This document shows positions 1 to 11,500 of a DNA stretch of 64,000 nucleotides, one piece after another. The translations under genes and the position numbers were made by a program. The stretch spans positions 62,001 through 126,000 of the forward strand of contig NW_026252140.1 of NCBI RefSeq assembly GCF_025399195.1, read 5' to 3'. Under the pieces are notes generated by a model, which ran no database searches, was not told where the DNA came from, and worked only from the letters and a program-made list of their open reading frames with translations. This stretch comes from Umbelopsis ramanniana AG (taxonomy: Eukaryota > Mucoromycota > Umbelopsidomycetes > Umbelopsidales > Umbelopsidaceae). Positions within the stretch are counted from its first letter, which is position 1, and each line of letters begins with the position of its first letter.

Positions 1-1540
1 AATAAAAAGCTATCCAATTTCTGTCGTCAGCATTGCCTTCAAAACTGCTATCTCGTCCAGTGAATACCATACGTTTGGAACGTTGAATAGTAATACCGCA
101 CAAGCATAATGTAAGTGAAGATAATTTTCAATCTCTCATGTTGCTGATCATCACTCCTGCCAATCTCTACAAGGATTCTAATAAATCAAAGTAAACAAGT
201 TCATTTCCTAAATGATATGGTGGCGTTGTTACAATGTTTATATTATCATAGAACGGTCATTGTTTCATTAGGACTCAACTTTCTCTCAATAGAATGCCAG
301 TGTGTTGATGATTGGTACTTGATTACGTACAATGAACAGTGGCATTAATCTCTCTATTTTCAGTGATATAGCGCTATTTGGGAAGGGAAAATGATGAAAT
401 AAATTTAGTATTCCACAATCCATTCTTCGAGTGGTACCTGTTTTGCTGGTAATGGACTCAACATCTATTGCTTTACCTCATTTTCACTAATTAGAATTAT
501 TGGTAAGATCAATGACCTCACTTAGCCGTTTTAATCAATGTAGCCTTTAAAACATTGCAAAGAACTGAAGCCCCAAAATTATCAACGCATACAACAATGA
601 TGTCAATTGACACACCTATCTGATTTGGTCCTTCCTTCCACCGCCGCTTATGGATCAGTTGATATACACCGACGTTTGTGCTCATCTTTGCCCAAGAATA
701 AAAAATCTCCATTATTTCACTTCAGTTCCAAACTTTCCGTTCCTTGCAGAGCTCAGGGATACTTTGTACCGAACATATTCAACCTGTTTTTCACATCGTC
801 CAATGACAGTAAAGACATAATTTAAGGCGACGGTCTATTCCGATACTTAAAAGGAAAGCTCATGCTAAACAGCTGCTTCAAAAATTATCCTCAAGCTGCG
901 TACATTGTCCAAGAGAGAGCTCAATGACCTCATTTGCATGATATGAAGAGCTGATATCCAGTATTTGGAAGCCGAGAGTACATCATGTATGCGTAGTTAA
1001 AAAAGAAGTTACTATTGCAAATTGTCATTTATTGACGCAACGTCAAAAAAAGGTGTGAATCACACCCTATAGATGGTTTAAATTGCCTGTGTGGAGTCAA
1101 CAAGTAGAAATCCAGTCATCTTCATGTAAAATAATGTAACCTTGCAGATCAAAGCCGAAATGGCGAGTTTGCTGGAAGGCGTTGATGGAGCGAGCTTCAT
1201 CAGAGATAATATATGATTACTGCCAGAGATCAGAACTTTTAAGGTTGTAACTTACGTCTATCATATAAAATGATGAAGATAGTGTATCCGGATAAATGTG
1301 AAAAGCGGGTGTGTTCTCACAAGTAAATTACATATAGATGGCTATCGACCTTTTCCCCCTTGACTACGATCCTAGCCAAGTAAGCTTGGGGTACCTCAGT
1401 GACCAGCCACGGGCCATGCGTACTGCTGTGATATGGCAGTATGCCTCTGTCACATGTGTCTCTTCTCCGAGTCTCTTCACCAGTTCCTTTGCGTAGCTGC
1501 GTGCCTTATGCTTTTGCGCCTAGCTGACTGCCTGTGGTTC
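1..1540. other. Gene-poor stretch, nothing recognised
   Basis: Only short open frames occur here and none has a recognisable domain, a good start context or intron-extended continuation. The stretch is AT-rich with simple runs. It could hold UTR or decayed repeat sequence belonging to the repeat-rich region that follows. I see no RNA gene. Confidence 0.5.
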
Positions 1541-1658
1541 TGTGCGGGGTCGCTTGTCTTCCAGCTTTTCTCATGGCCACCACTCTTCTTCTGTCTCTTC
1601 TTGGAGCCGATCGTCTGCTGCTACTTCCAGTGCTGCTTTTACTGACTGTTCTTCCCGC

Positions 1659-1870
1659 GCTAATTCGAGGGCGACTTTCCTTGCCTCCAAGTCGCCGCCC
1701 GCAAACCGGAAGATCGCAACGCCTTTGGGTCGCTACTCTCGTCATTGCATACCAGTAAATGTTTCCCAAAATCTTGTTAGCCCGGCCGTAGCTTCTATGG
1801 CACCTGGTCAAGTCATTCCTCTGGTTACTTCGACCTCTGTGATTGCCACTACTTCTGTGACTGATTCTTC
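1659..1870 (+). repeat. 212-bp inverted repeat, left copy
   Basis: This segment is found again, reverse-complemented, at 3398-3609. I read only one mismatch over 212 bases, so the duplication is recent or maintained by conversion. The similarity stops abruptly at both ends. Read on the plus strand it carries a Ser/Thr/Ala-rich frame (ORF 1542-1901) with the same peptide that the other copy encodes on the minus strand. The last residues before and after the repeat differ between the copies. I see no transposase between the copies and no obvious target-site duplication outside them, so calling these terminal inverted repeats would be speculative. Confidence 0.85.
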
Positions 1871-2273
1871 CATACAATTTTTTTGTTTTTGGGATTCTTG
1901 ATCTATAATTAACGACATTGATCAGCAAAACTGAAGTATAGATTGAACGATATAAAAGCAGAGGCGCAAATGAAGCTTACTTTTCTTTGAGAATAGGATA
2001 GCGTGTAAGGCAGAACCAACACACTGACAGAGGTAGAAGTTCAATACGAACTTTTTTCAAATTTTCTATTTTTTTTTTATTTTTTTTTTGTATCTAACAA
2101 TGTGAAGAAATAGCCACAGTTAATGGATGAACATCTGTTCAAGCGTACAAGTTAAGTACTACTCATTTTACAATGCTGTATTGCTGGGGCCATCCGACAA
2201 GCTCCTTGAGCTTCTTCGGGAGCGACGCTAACAATGGAGAGAAGTTTTACATAGGTGAGTTAGATTTTCTTAG

Positions 2274-3226
2274 TCAAATCGAGTCCAATGTTAATATGCT
2301 TACAGCGCTCCCGCTTAGCCAGTAGTATCTACGATACCACCGGCAACAGCCTCCAAACCGCCGCCTGGGAACTCCTACAGTTGGTTGAAAGGGTGAATCA
2401 GTTAGAATTTGGAAATTATGTAGAGGTGTCGTTGGAATGGCAGGGTAGGTTCTAACATTCGAAATGAGATCCGCCTCATTGAGGTCAACAGGCGGCGGTT
2501 GGAGGTTCTCCTCCTCTCTCTCAGCAATTGGAGAGCCAGGCTGAGAACTGCCTTTATCCAGACCTTGGATAGCTTCCAAGCGCTGGAACAAGCCGATAGC
2601 CTAATGATAGAAGAAAGATTGACAGATATGAATTTTGGTCTACTACTGCATTTAGATATTGAAAAGTTACTTACATCTTCAACGCTATCGACATGCTCGG
2701 CAATGGGACCGTTTACTGGGCTATGCGCGGCCTCTAACACCAGTGGGGGCACGGTCCCACAGCGAGAAGGCATGAGAGGAGAGCTGTCCCGCGACAATGG
2801 GCTTGCGGGACGGCGGTACTGGCCAGCAGCACCGTGATCGGCAGTAGCCAATGAAAAAGGACAGGACTGGACCGACGAAGCGGGAAAAGCAGTAGCAGAG
2901 CGAACATAACGAGAGGGACACGGTGACGCTGATCCAGCAGCGGGGACAGAGATACAAGGCGACGGTGTAGAAGAAGGACACGGCGATGGTGAGGAAGAGG
3001 AGCATGGCAACGCTGATGTAACAGCTGATGTGTTGGCCCGTCTATGGCACAATCTACGTCGGATTCGTCGACCGCCAGCGGCCGTAGAAGGAGAGCGAGA
3101 ACGAGATCGAGAAGTAGAAGACGACGATGGTGGAGGGGAAGACGTGCGATCTCGCTGCTGTCGTCGCTCACGACGCAAAGACTGCGAAGTTGGAGAGAAA
3201 CGGCATGCAAAACGACCTCGAGACAC
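2274..3226 (-). CDS. Low-complexity Ser/Arg-rich hypothetical protein (possible repeat-associated gene)
   Basis: On the minus strand a long frame starting at 3226 encodes a protein very rich in Ser, Arg and Pro, followed by a calmer segment ending in EHVDSVED. A GTAAGT donor directly after this and a TTAG acceptor about 65 nt on would join it to a second frame beginning AIGLFQRLEAIQGLDKGS, which continues to about 2274. The join keeps the frame and replaces low-complexity sequence with an ordinary-looking helix, which argues for a real gene. Upstream on the same strand, frames at 3391-3723 are Ser/Thr/Val-rich and lie in the right copy of the inverted repeat. No known domain was recognised. 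It may be a member of a repeated, fast-evolving family, or a decayed gene. Start and end are uncertain. Confidence 0.3.
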
Positions 3227-3397
3227 GGCAATCCTCCGTCAAGGAAGCTCAGGAAGAGACTGGGGGAAAGAAACTAGAGAAGGAGGATCCAAGGAGGAAG
3301 AGGCAACTTCAGAAGACAAAGCAGTTACAGAAGCAAGAGTATCCACAGAATTCGAAGCAACCTCAGGCGCAATTACGAGCGAAGTAATTATCATGGC

Positions 3398-3609
3398 GAA
3401 GAATCAGTCACAGAAGTAGTGGCAATCACAGAGGTCGAAGTAACCAGAGGAATGACTTGACCAGGTGCCATAGAAGCTACGGCCGGGCTAACAAGATTTT
3501 GAGAAACATTTACTGGTATGCAATGACGAGAGTAGCGACCCAAAGGCGTTGCGATCTTCCGGTTTGCGGGCGGCGACTTGGAGGCAAGGAAAGTCGCCCT
3601 CGAATTAGC
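3398..3609 (-). repeat. 212-bp inverted repeat, right copy
   Basis: Reverse complement of 1659-1870 with a single difference (CTC for CCC in the middle). On the minus strand it forms part of an open frame at 3391-3723 with the repeated peptide motif VTS-x-V-x-A. A related but diverged repetition of the same Val/Thr/Ser-rich motif continues on the minus strand just beyond the repeat (about 3390-3250), so the family probably grew by internal duplication before the recent inverted copy was made. Confidence 0.85.
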
Positions 3610-3729
3610 ACTGGAGGAAGAGTCATGAATGGAAGCACCAGAAGACGGAGCAATCACAGGCGCAACCACGGGCGATGTAACATCCATAGGCATAGGCTCA
3701 ATCACAGAAGTAGTGGCAACCACAGGCGC

Positions 3730-4395
3730 ACTTCTTCATGTAATGGGTTGGGACATGAGGCATTTTCTCCAAATATTTTTTGGAGATACAGAGCTCTTTG
3801 GTCTCTGAAGAATATCAGAATTTTTAGAGATTGTGCATGTATACAGCCAGAAAAATTTGAATGAAAGGAAAGACAAGTGTAGAATCAGTCTCATATATCA
3901 AATTTTTTATTGGAAATCATCCTAACTAATCAGTCTACTCCTTATTTCTCTTCGTTCCCTTTTGTTTGAAGTATACCATCAATATATGCCTATGCCGTAG
4001 ACTCTATCTTTTGGGACTTTTGCCGCACAGGGTTTGGTTGAACGATTTCCTTCAGCCAGACATCAAACTATGCTTAAGTTAGCAGCTCGATACGGTATGA
4101 TCCAATCCCAGTCTGGAATTGTTGTCTGCAAATTAGCTGATTGCCTTGTTCTATTTGTTGAATAATAGCAACATCAGTGCAAGTCCGAAAAGACTAACAG
4201 TAACAAGTCAGTGGACTACATTCTCTGCTTAGTATGCTAAAGTAACTAGCGCTTCATAGTGCTCAGCTTAAGATGAAGGACACTACATTGGATACTTCTA
4301 GCCTCACGCGTAACTACCAAAAGCATTCGAAGTCGTGAACGCTCAAGATGAGAAGGCTGAAATCTGTTGTTTTTAAACAAAGGCTTTAACTCACT
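3730..4395. other. Intergenic, nothing recognised
   Basis: AT-rich sequence between the inverted-repeat locus and the tandem array. No convincing open frame, RNA gene or regulatory element is visible. Confidence 0.5.
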
Positions 4396-5330
4396 TGTGC
4401 CTTGGTGAGCATATCCTATACTTTCCAATAGTGGTATCAGAGCTCCTAATATGAGACCATGTTACAGAGAAAGCACAGGGAGCAAGAGATGAAAGCATAC
4501 TATCGAAAAGATGTTTGATTGGTATAACGCGATAAACAAGTAGTTTGCTCAATCGAGATCGACCAAAACTTCTAACATGAGGACACATTACAGGGACAGT
4601 ATATAAGCAAGATTCAAAACTTACTCTTCAAAATTGAGCAATTTATATACCACTACCAACAAGTACTTCACTCAATTTCAACATCATCAACATATGTATT
4701 TTGCACTATCTTCAGCGTCTTGGTAAGGACACATTTCAAGTTGGTATTGAGAAAGTCAGAGTTTGCTAACGTGCTGATACATTCTAGAAACGCATAAAGA
4801 CAAAGTCCAACACACAAGCTCAAAAAGCTGCGTCTGTAATATACTATACTCTCCAAATATTCATTCAATTTTAATACAAGTACATATGTAGTATTGTCTA
4901 TCTTTGGCGCCTTGGTAAGCACATACCTCTTTTTCCAAGTTAGAAAGCCAGAAATTCCTGACTCATGAGACCAGTCCGCAGGGAAAGCACTACTAGCCAA
5001 GTCAACACAAACTCATTTAAAGTCGTCTATTTACTATACCGCACCAAGAAAGTACTACAATCAACTGATTGACACAAGAAAAGAAACTTTTGACTATCTA
5101 CTTTGCCTTGGTCAGCTTGCTTCTCACTTCGAAATTGAAATAGAGAGAAGCTACTAATATGAAAACACTTATAGGGGAAAAAATAAAGCTAGATTCAATC
5201 TATACTTTCCTAAAACTAGTATGTGATCCACCAGGCTCAACAATTTTTTTACTCAACTCAATGTCATCGCCATATGTGCCTTTGGCTATTTACTTATTCT
5301 TTTCAATGTGCGTTTTATAATACATAGCCA
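4396..5330. repeat. Degenerate tandem array, period about 195 bp
   Basis: Three landmark motifs recur in the same order. (1) A GCCTTGGTRAGCACAT-like motif occurs at about 4400, 4717, 4908 and 5102. (2) An ATGAGACCA...CAGGGAAAGCAC-like motif occurs at about 4450, 4564, 4966 and 5158. (3) An ACTCAATTT...CATATGTA-like motif occurs at about 4665, 4850, 5050 and 5255. Successive spacings are mostly 191-206 bp. Units are strongly diverged, with indels, giving roughly four to five copies. No coding frame runs through. The structure is satellite-like; a decayed tandem gene or minisatellite origin is possible. Confidence 0.65.
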
Positions 5331-5709
5331 TAAAAAAGTTACAAGCATCAAGAACTTCCTAAGAATAATATGAGTGTATTGCGTCGGTGATATATGAAAA
5401 GTAAAGGATAGGAGATTGGGGATTCAGGAGAACAAGCTCTCTGAACAGGAGCATTCGTGACCTAGCGGATACAGTTGGAATGACGGGTATCGTAGAGAAA
5501 ACTTTGAATTCGCGTTTTGTAGCAATCAGCTAGTGGAATTGCTTTCTCCTTTACAACCTATATTCTTGTTTTACCTCTTACTTTTGATCTTTGAAAAGTC
5601 TAAACTTCATATCTCAATCGCTATAGACTTCGTTGTTTTAAAAATTTTCATTGGTCACATACTCAGCACCCCCCACAGTCAACGAAACTGCCGACATAGA
5701 CCTACCATT
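5331..5709. other. Upstream region of the Whi2-like gene
   Basis: AT-rich. An open frame from 5533 runs in phase into the gene at 5710, but its first 59 residues are a hydrophobic low-complexity stretch that does not fit the family, so I treat it as 5' UTR and promoter. Confidence 0.5.
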
Positions 5710-6722
5710 ATGGCTGAAGGCTTAATTACACAAGTATCTTACTCACAGGATATATCAGACATTGATACCACCATTTCTAATGAAGATCCTTTACCAAGTA
5801 CTCTAAAGTTCGAACTGCGTGGGAGGCAGTTTGTCATTGCCCGCGAGACATTGGTAATTCATTTCCGCCGCGGCATTACGCAATCAATCACGTCTTTTCA
5901 TTAAATGCTATATTTGTAGATTTCTCTTCCAGAGAGCTTATTAATATCCATGTTCCCACATGGACTAGCTGTTAAGATTGGCGACGAAAGCTCCTTTGCG
6001 TCCATTGAAGACCCTGTGTACACCATAGATTATAACCCCGACTGCTTGGATTTTGTACTCCGCTTTTTGGAGAGCTGCAATGGAACATTTGCCGAAGAGA
6101 GGAGCATGAGAGAGGACATCTTATTGGCCAACGCAGCATTGGGAGATATAGCAACGCTGCATTCAGTACAATATCAACTTTTGACAAAACAAGCAATCAT
6201 CGTGCTTAGAGAAGAATTAGAGTACTATGCTTTACCACCTCGATCGACCATAGGGAAGAACACGAACGGCATGAATGATATCAAGCGAAGCTGCGGGCGA
6301 AAACTTGTGGCACAGAATCAAATATTTGCTCCGTTAGAACGCAATATTAAAAAAGAGGATAATACTGCTGAACAACATTTGATTGACATGCTCTGCCAAT
6401 CGGGTTATTCACGGAACGACGTTTGGGATCATAGAGCTTTAGAACCCAAACAAACGTGTATAATGAGTATCGCTCTTACAAAATTGAAAACCAATTCAGA
6501 CGAATCGTATTTACCGACCGCTCAAAAAATGCTGTTATTTTGGAAGAAACCTGCAGTAAGTATATGCACCTTTGAGCGCACACAATTGCCGTTACATACT
6601 TACTCCATCACAATAACTTTTAGAGAAAATGCTGGTGGGAAGGAAGCGCGGTAGAAGTGCATAGTACTCCCGTGCGCGTATGGTGTCGTCGTACCTGGAC
6701 ATTGGAGTTAGTTTTGATCTGA
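5710..6722 (+). CDS. Whi2-like BTB/POZ-fold protein
   Basis: Three exons (5710-5853, 5920-6555, 6624-6722) sum to 292 codons plus stop. Exon 1 ends in the family signature around ELRGRQFVIARETL, and exon 2 continues ISLPESLLISMFPHG, the BTB-like core of fungal Whi2 relatives. The last exon reads RKCWWEG...VRVWCRRTWTLELVLI, the conserved C-terminal block of the same family. In yeast, Whi2 acts with Psr1/Psr2 phosphatases in the general stress response and in restraining TORC1 under amino-acid limitation; that role is known for the yeast protein and only inferred here. The start at 5710 was chosen because it begins the conserved part and lies after an implausible leader. Gene identity is well supported at family level. 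Confidence 0.75.
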
Positions 6723-7114
6723 CGCTGGGTGTGTGTTCCTTGGTTTTCTGAACCCAAATTGGAGCAGATATTCTCCGATGTCTCAGCGCACGTGCATATT
6801 TGATTGGTCAATAAAAAGTCTAATTTACAATTTGCCTTTTTTGACAATTATGGTTGCCAATGGTTGAGCTCTATTTCCACACGTGCAGTCTATAGCTATT
6901 CCTCATAGAGATTATCGCGTGCACTCACGTTAGGTACATTGGATGGTTTTGATTCGACTCTTATTTCATACCCAACCTCACGTGTGGCTAATATCTAAGA
7001 TCTTTCACAGCCCACAGATTGTTTTTCTAGGCAATCGATCAAAAATATAACCAAGCCATCTCTTTTTTAAAGTTTCTTACTTCTTCTTTGACTTTCTCTT
7101 TCAAATTTTTTTCC
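6723..7114 (+). promoter_or_regulatory. Intergenic promoter with three CACGTG boxes
   Basis: The palindrome CACGTG occurs at 6789-6794, 6880-6885 and 6979-6984, upstream of the MYND gene that starts at 7115. CACGTG is the core site of fungal bHLH factors such as Pho4 and Cbf1. Three copies within 200 bp exceed what chance predicts for a six-base word. Whether they control the downstream gene is inference. Confidence 0.4.
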
Positions 7115-8008
7115 ATGCCATCGTACTTTTTTAAAGAAGACACTACCCCTGCCACCCAGGAGGATTCAACAGATGAATCTCATACTCTTTTGATCCAAGC
7201 ACAGAGGGAATTTATCAATCATAGGTATGATAAAGCCGTACCTCTTCTGGAAAGGGCAGCTTCTTTTGGTTCTTTCAGAGCCGCCATGAGCCTAGCTTCT
7301 GTCTCTATGCGAGAAGAACATATGACAGTGTGCCAAAACTGCCACACTGCTGCCAAGTGGTACATCCGAGCTTTGGAACTGCTGGCCAGCAAGAATACCC
7401 ATCTACCTTGCACCCCTGAGAGCTTGGAGCTCGTAGAGCAAATTGTCGAGCTCTTGTCAAACCATATGCTCACTAATATCACATCAAAGGAGGGACGTAC
7501 TTTAAGCAGTATGCTGTGGTCCATGTCAAAAGACTTTAAGCCCAGAGCTGCTATGAAATTGAATGAGGCGGAATTGGCGAAATTAACGCCATTAGAGCAA
7601 AACCAAGTTTTCTATGCCCGCGCCTTGTGTATTGTCATCTATAACTGCCGAGGTTTCCTATACCAAGCCGATCGAAATGCAGATAAGGCGAGACATTACT
7701 ATATCAAATGTGTCAACGTTCCACCCACCGGCATCCACTCCTGCGATATCGCTCAGCGCTCAGCGGAGATGAGCTTGGGGTATTTGGACCGCGACAACGG
7801 CTCAGCCTGCTCACCGCTCTTGGCGCCCTCATCACCTACGTCCTCAATACATTCATCACATCAATGTGCTGGCTGCAATACCGAAAAGCTGATGATGCCA
7901 GTGTGCTCTCGCTGCAAAGTTCGCCGATACTGTAGTAACAAGTGCAGGATTGACCATGCTGCCGAGCACGAGCAAGAATGTTTATCTGTGCAAGCATCCC
8001 GTCAATGA
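7115..8008 (+). CDS. MYND zinc-finger protein with TPR/Sel1-like helical repeats
   Basis: A single exon of 297 codons plus stop. The start is the first ATG (MPSYFFKED) after a pyrimidine-rich leader. Residues about 25-230 are alpha-helical with Ala-rich repeats typical of TPR/Sel1 units (for example AVPLLERAASFGSFRAAMSLA). The C-terminus, about residues 245-290, is a MYND zinc finger with CAGC, then CSRCKVRRYCSNKC, and the final H-x3-C-type ligands (HAAEHEQEC). MYND fingers bind proline-rich partners; there is no SET domain, so it is not a SMYD methyltransferase. Specific function unknown. Confidence 0.8.
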   Translation: MPSYFFKEDTTPATQEDSTDESHTLLIQAQREFINHRYDKAVPLLERAASFGSFRAAMSLASVSMREEHMTVCQNCHTAAKWYIRALELLASKNTHLPCTPESLELVEQIVELLSNHMLTNITSKEGRTLSSMLWSMSKDFKPRAAMKLNEAELAKLTPLEQNQVFYARALCIVIYNCRGFLYQADRNADKARHYYIKCVNVPPTGIHSCDIAQRSAEMSLGYLDRDNGSACSPLLAPSSPTSSIHSSHQCAGCNTEKLMMPVCSRCKVRRYCSNKCRIDHAAEHEQECLSVQASRQ

Positions 8009-8580
8009 TTCCCGCTTACTACACCTATCTAGTTAACCTTATTGTAAAATCCTCCCTTACCGTTGTCATCGCCATCGCTATCCCCTTTCCATTCATTCAT
8101 GTCACTAGCTTGGTGTGGTTGACAAAACCCGCTCAAACTTTTTATTTCAAGCATTTTCAATATACTCGCATCGGCAAACCGGCGTTGCCCCACTTAAAAC
8201 AAACAACAACTAAAATTGCCCCGTTATGTGAAAGAGTGTGTGTGATGTATCCCCCAGATTGGATAAGACCAAGTTAACATTGACCTTGCCTGTATAATTT
8301 ACGTTGTTGGTCTGAGTCGCCTGAGGTTGATGTTTTCAAATTTAGACTTTTCAGCTTACCTGGAAAATTTTTTGATCGCCACTATTTTGGCGAAAAAAAA
8401 TGAGATGGCGTTATGAACATCGGAAAAAAAACAATACATTACGTGTGAACATTGCGGTTTATTATGTCTGACAAAGCCAAAATAAATGCTACAGACTTTT
8501 TTTATTAAGAAAGAAGGTAGTTCCTCTACGACGATATCAGTAGCATAGCAACCTAATGGTCCTAGAACGCTATTGTCACT
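8009..8580. other. Intergenic between convergent genes
   Basis: This lies between the MYND gene and the end of the minus-strand CCCH/CHY gene. It holds the two 3' UTRs. A short perfect stem (TCGCCA/TGGCGA) occurs near 8374-8391, followed by A-rich sequence. Nothing else was recognised. Confidence 0.4.
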
Positions 8581-11500
8581 TCATTGTAGCTCTGCACGAT
8601 GTTCTTTTTTAGATGCAAGCTGCGGTCCAGCTTTTGTGGTTACCAAGTCCTATCGGCGGGAGATGATTTAGCTGAGTGATTTCTGAACATTCCATGGAAA
8701 GAAAAGCACAAGCCTAATACTTACATGTGCACGATTTTTGTATCCTTCGCTTTTCTTGGCAGTACTGGCGTGATGGTATGATCCAGTCAATAGCCGTTCG
8801 CATCCTATACATCGCTGTTGGTGATAGGGCTGCTCTCTGCTGCAGTATCCACAGATCTAGTACAATCAAGGTTAGATAGGGAAATGAATGTACCGGAAAA
8901 CTCTTCGTGGTGATTGCCACATACCATTTTTTGAGCAATCTATGGGCGATAGAAAATACAAAAACATTAATGTCAGATAACCATTTTTCTAGCTAAACCG
9001 TGTTATCTCCCTATCGTTCATACCTCATAGATATGGCTCTCAGCTTCGTCGTGGCACTTGTCACAAGCATAAACTATTTGACAGACAAAGATGAGTTAAC
9101 ATGATCAATGCAAGACCTGTGTGACACCGCGGTGGAATATTCACCTCGCATACAGCATTCGAATCTCATCCATCTGAGAGAAGAAAAAAATGTGAGAAGG
9201 TTCAGTTTGCACAGCTGTATATGTTAGCCTGTGAACGCGACACTTACCTATGAGATTTTCGAAAATGCCGGCAAGTTCCAGTATTTGGTAACGGCTATAA
9301 TGAAATAAGTGGCGATCAATTTAAAGATCATGGCGTGCGTCAAAGAGCACGAGGACCAACGCTACCTGACCAAGTGATATTTTGCTGTGCGACTTCTCTT
9401 GCAGATTTTTACGTTGCACCTTTAAAATTTCCTGTTCATCAGCCTGCAACCAGTCAGACGCAAGTCCACCTATTCTGACCATGGTACATTTATCGATCAT
9501 CAGCGATAATGGCGTATGACAAGCTCGACATGCCACTGTCACTTTTTGCCCAAATGATGCGACTGTTATGGGGTTTTTACAGTTTGAGTCGCATCTAGCA
9601 CATACAGCCAAGTACTTTGATGGTAAGACTTGAATAGGTGTGCATTTTGCTGTTTGCACTAATCCGAGGGTGATGGAGTTTTCATGTATATAATCTGTTG
9701 TGCCATGTTTAGTAATAATCAATGGGGAAGCTTTCCATCCTGAGCCATATCAATTCACCTGGGAACACTTTAACGCCATAAATTTGTGTACAGGTTGAGC
9801 AAGCAAGCCATCGTTCTCCAATGCTAACTTCCACAGAGGATGATTCGTCTGCCTTATCTAGGATTTCTACAGGGAGGTCGGTTATAGCAAATTTGCTTCG
9901 ACATCGATTACATTTGAGCGAGAGAGAGATAGAAGCGACTTGTAAAAGTGCAATATTCTCCAGAGATACATCGGGGTGACGTATCTCCATGCCACCCCGC
10001 GCTCTTGAATGTTTGCTTCCGGCCGAAAACGAGGTTGGCTCACTATCAGAGCCTGATGATGGGCTGCCTAACAAATTAACTTGACTTGAATTGTCATTCT
10101 TTTCAAAACTTGATATTTGCGAAGGAGGGATCAGTTCCTTCGGATCTGTCACATAGACCTTTTTGCTTTTGATAGCATCTAGATCGTCTGTAATATTGGA
10201 TTTTGGTGATGGTATTGGTGGTGCAGACACTGTTTGTTGGTCAAGTCCTTCATTGACAGTTGCATCTCGGGGTTTACTTTGCTTCATGAGATCATCCAAA
10301 TTACGAACAAGCCAGTTCAAATGTTGAAATAATGATGATGGTGCTTCTACTACATGTTGCTGGAATCCATAGGCAATATTCCTGGATGAAACTTTTTAGC
10401 GTGGTAATTCGAACAAAGCATGGTAGGCAACTAGTCAAGACTACTAACAATAATCTCCAATCTTCCAAATTGTCGTTCATTATCTCGATTTGACAAGGTT
10501 CGAGAGGGTAGACTGGCGGTACTGTAATGCACATATCCATAGTATCTCCAAAAATACTTTTCAAGCCGAATGAGGGGTCTGATAGCTCAATACGGAGGTA
10601 TATAATGGTACCATGATTGTCAGATCTGCTCCAATTACATATCAGATGGCTGTAATATAATACGAGGTACTTTGTAAAACATCTCGATTTTCTTACCGTA
10701 GCATGCGGTAGCTATCTGGAAAACGAGTTTCCAACTGCTTCAGATGGCGATCACGAGCCAGCTTTGCCTTCTCTAATTGATTGGCACTATATCTACTTCG
10801 AGGCTGCGGTTGAGGCTTAATGCTGCTGGGAGCACTGTTCTCCACTTGTAATTCCTCTGTCGAGTTTGCCTCTGGTGCATTGGCTGAATTGCTCTTGAAT
10901 TTTACAAAACGCATGGTGGTGGCTGGAGGTCGACTGAGAAGGGTTTCCATATGTTTTTCTAACCAGGTAGTTTGTTGAATCAATGTAGGTTGGGTCTCAG
11001 GCGAATGGCTACTCATATGCTCATTATATCCTCTCTCAAGATTACTGCGGCAACAAAAGTACGGTCAATTTCCAAAAGATGGCACAGTACATAGAAAAAT
11101 AAATCTTCCCATACATGGCAAACCCTTTGGGTATATCGCAGTTTTGAACTTTAATTGTAGTGGGCGATCGAGGATAGTTGGTAGGCACTGATATCTGGAT
11201 AACTAGCGATGTCAGGTCGTAAGTAAAGTCGTGTGGAGGTTTGATACCGACTTGAACAATAGTACTTGTCGAACTATTCCTGTATTGATGCAATTGATCG
11301 ACGATGATAAGCGAGAAATCTCAAAAAGTATGTAGAACTAAAGCATTCTCACGTAAGTGTACGTACATAATAACGGCGAAAGTCGAAGCATAGTGACGCT
11401 CCAATTGCGCTATTTGGGATCGTTGGATTCCTTTTTGAACCTCGGTGGAATGTAGATCCTGTCAAATGCACAAAATCAGCAAGTTTAAATGTAGCCATTT

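Noticed and set aside
518-712. 64-aa minus-strand frame as a transposase fragment
   Set aside because: A short motif around VVCVDNFGAS recalls DDE enzymes only superficially; there is no second acidic motif or repeat boundary.
1659-3609. Inverted repeats as termini of an intact DNA transposon
   Set aside because: No transposase-like frame lies between the arms and I see no target-site duplication outside them; the arms are internal to coding-like sequence.
8374-8391. Short stem TCGCCA/TGGCGA as a terminator or E2F-like site
   Set aside because: Six base pairs are too few to claim a structure, and intrinsic terminators of this kind are not expected in fungal Pol II genes.
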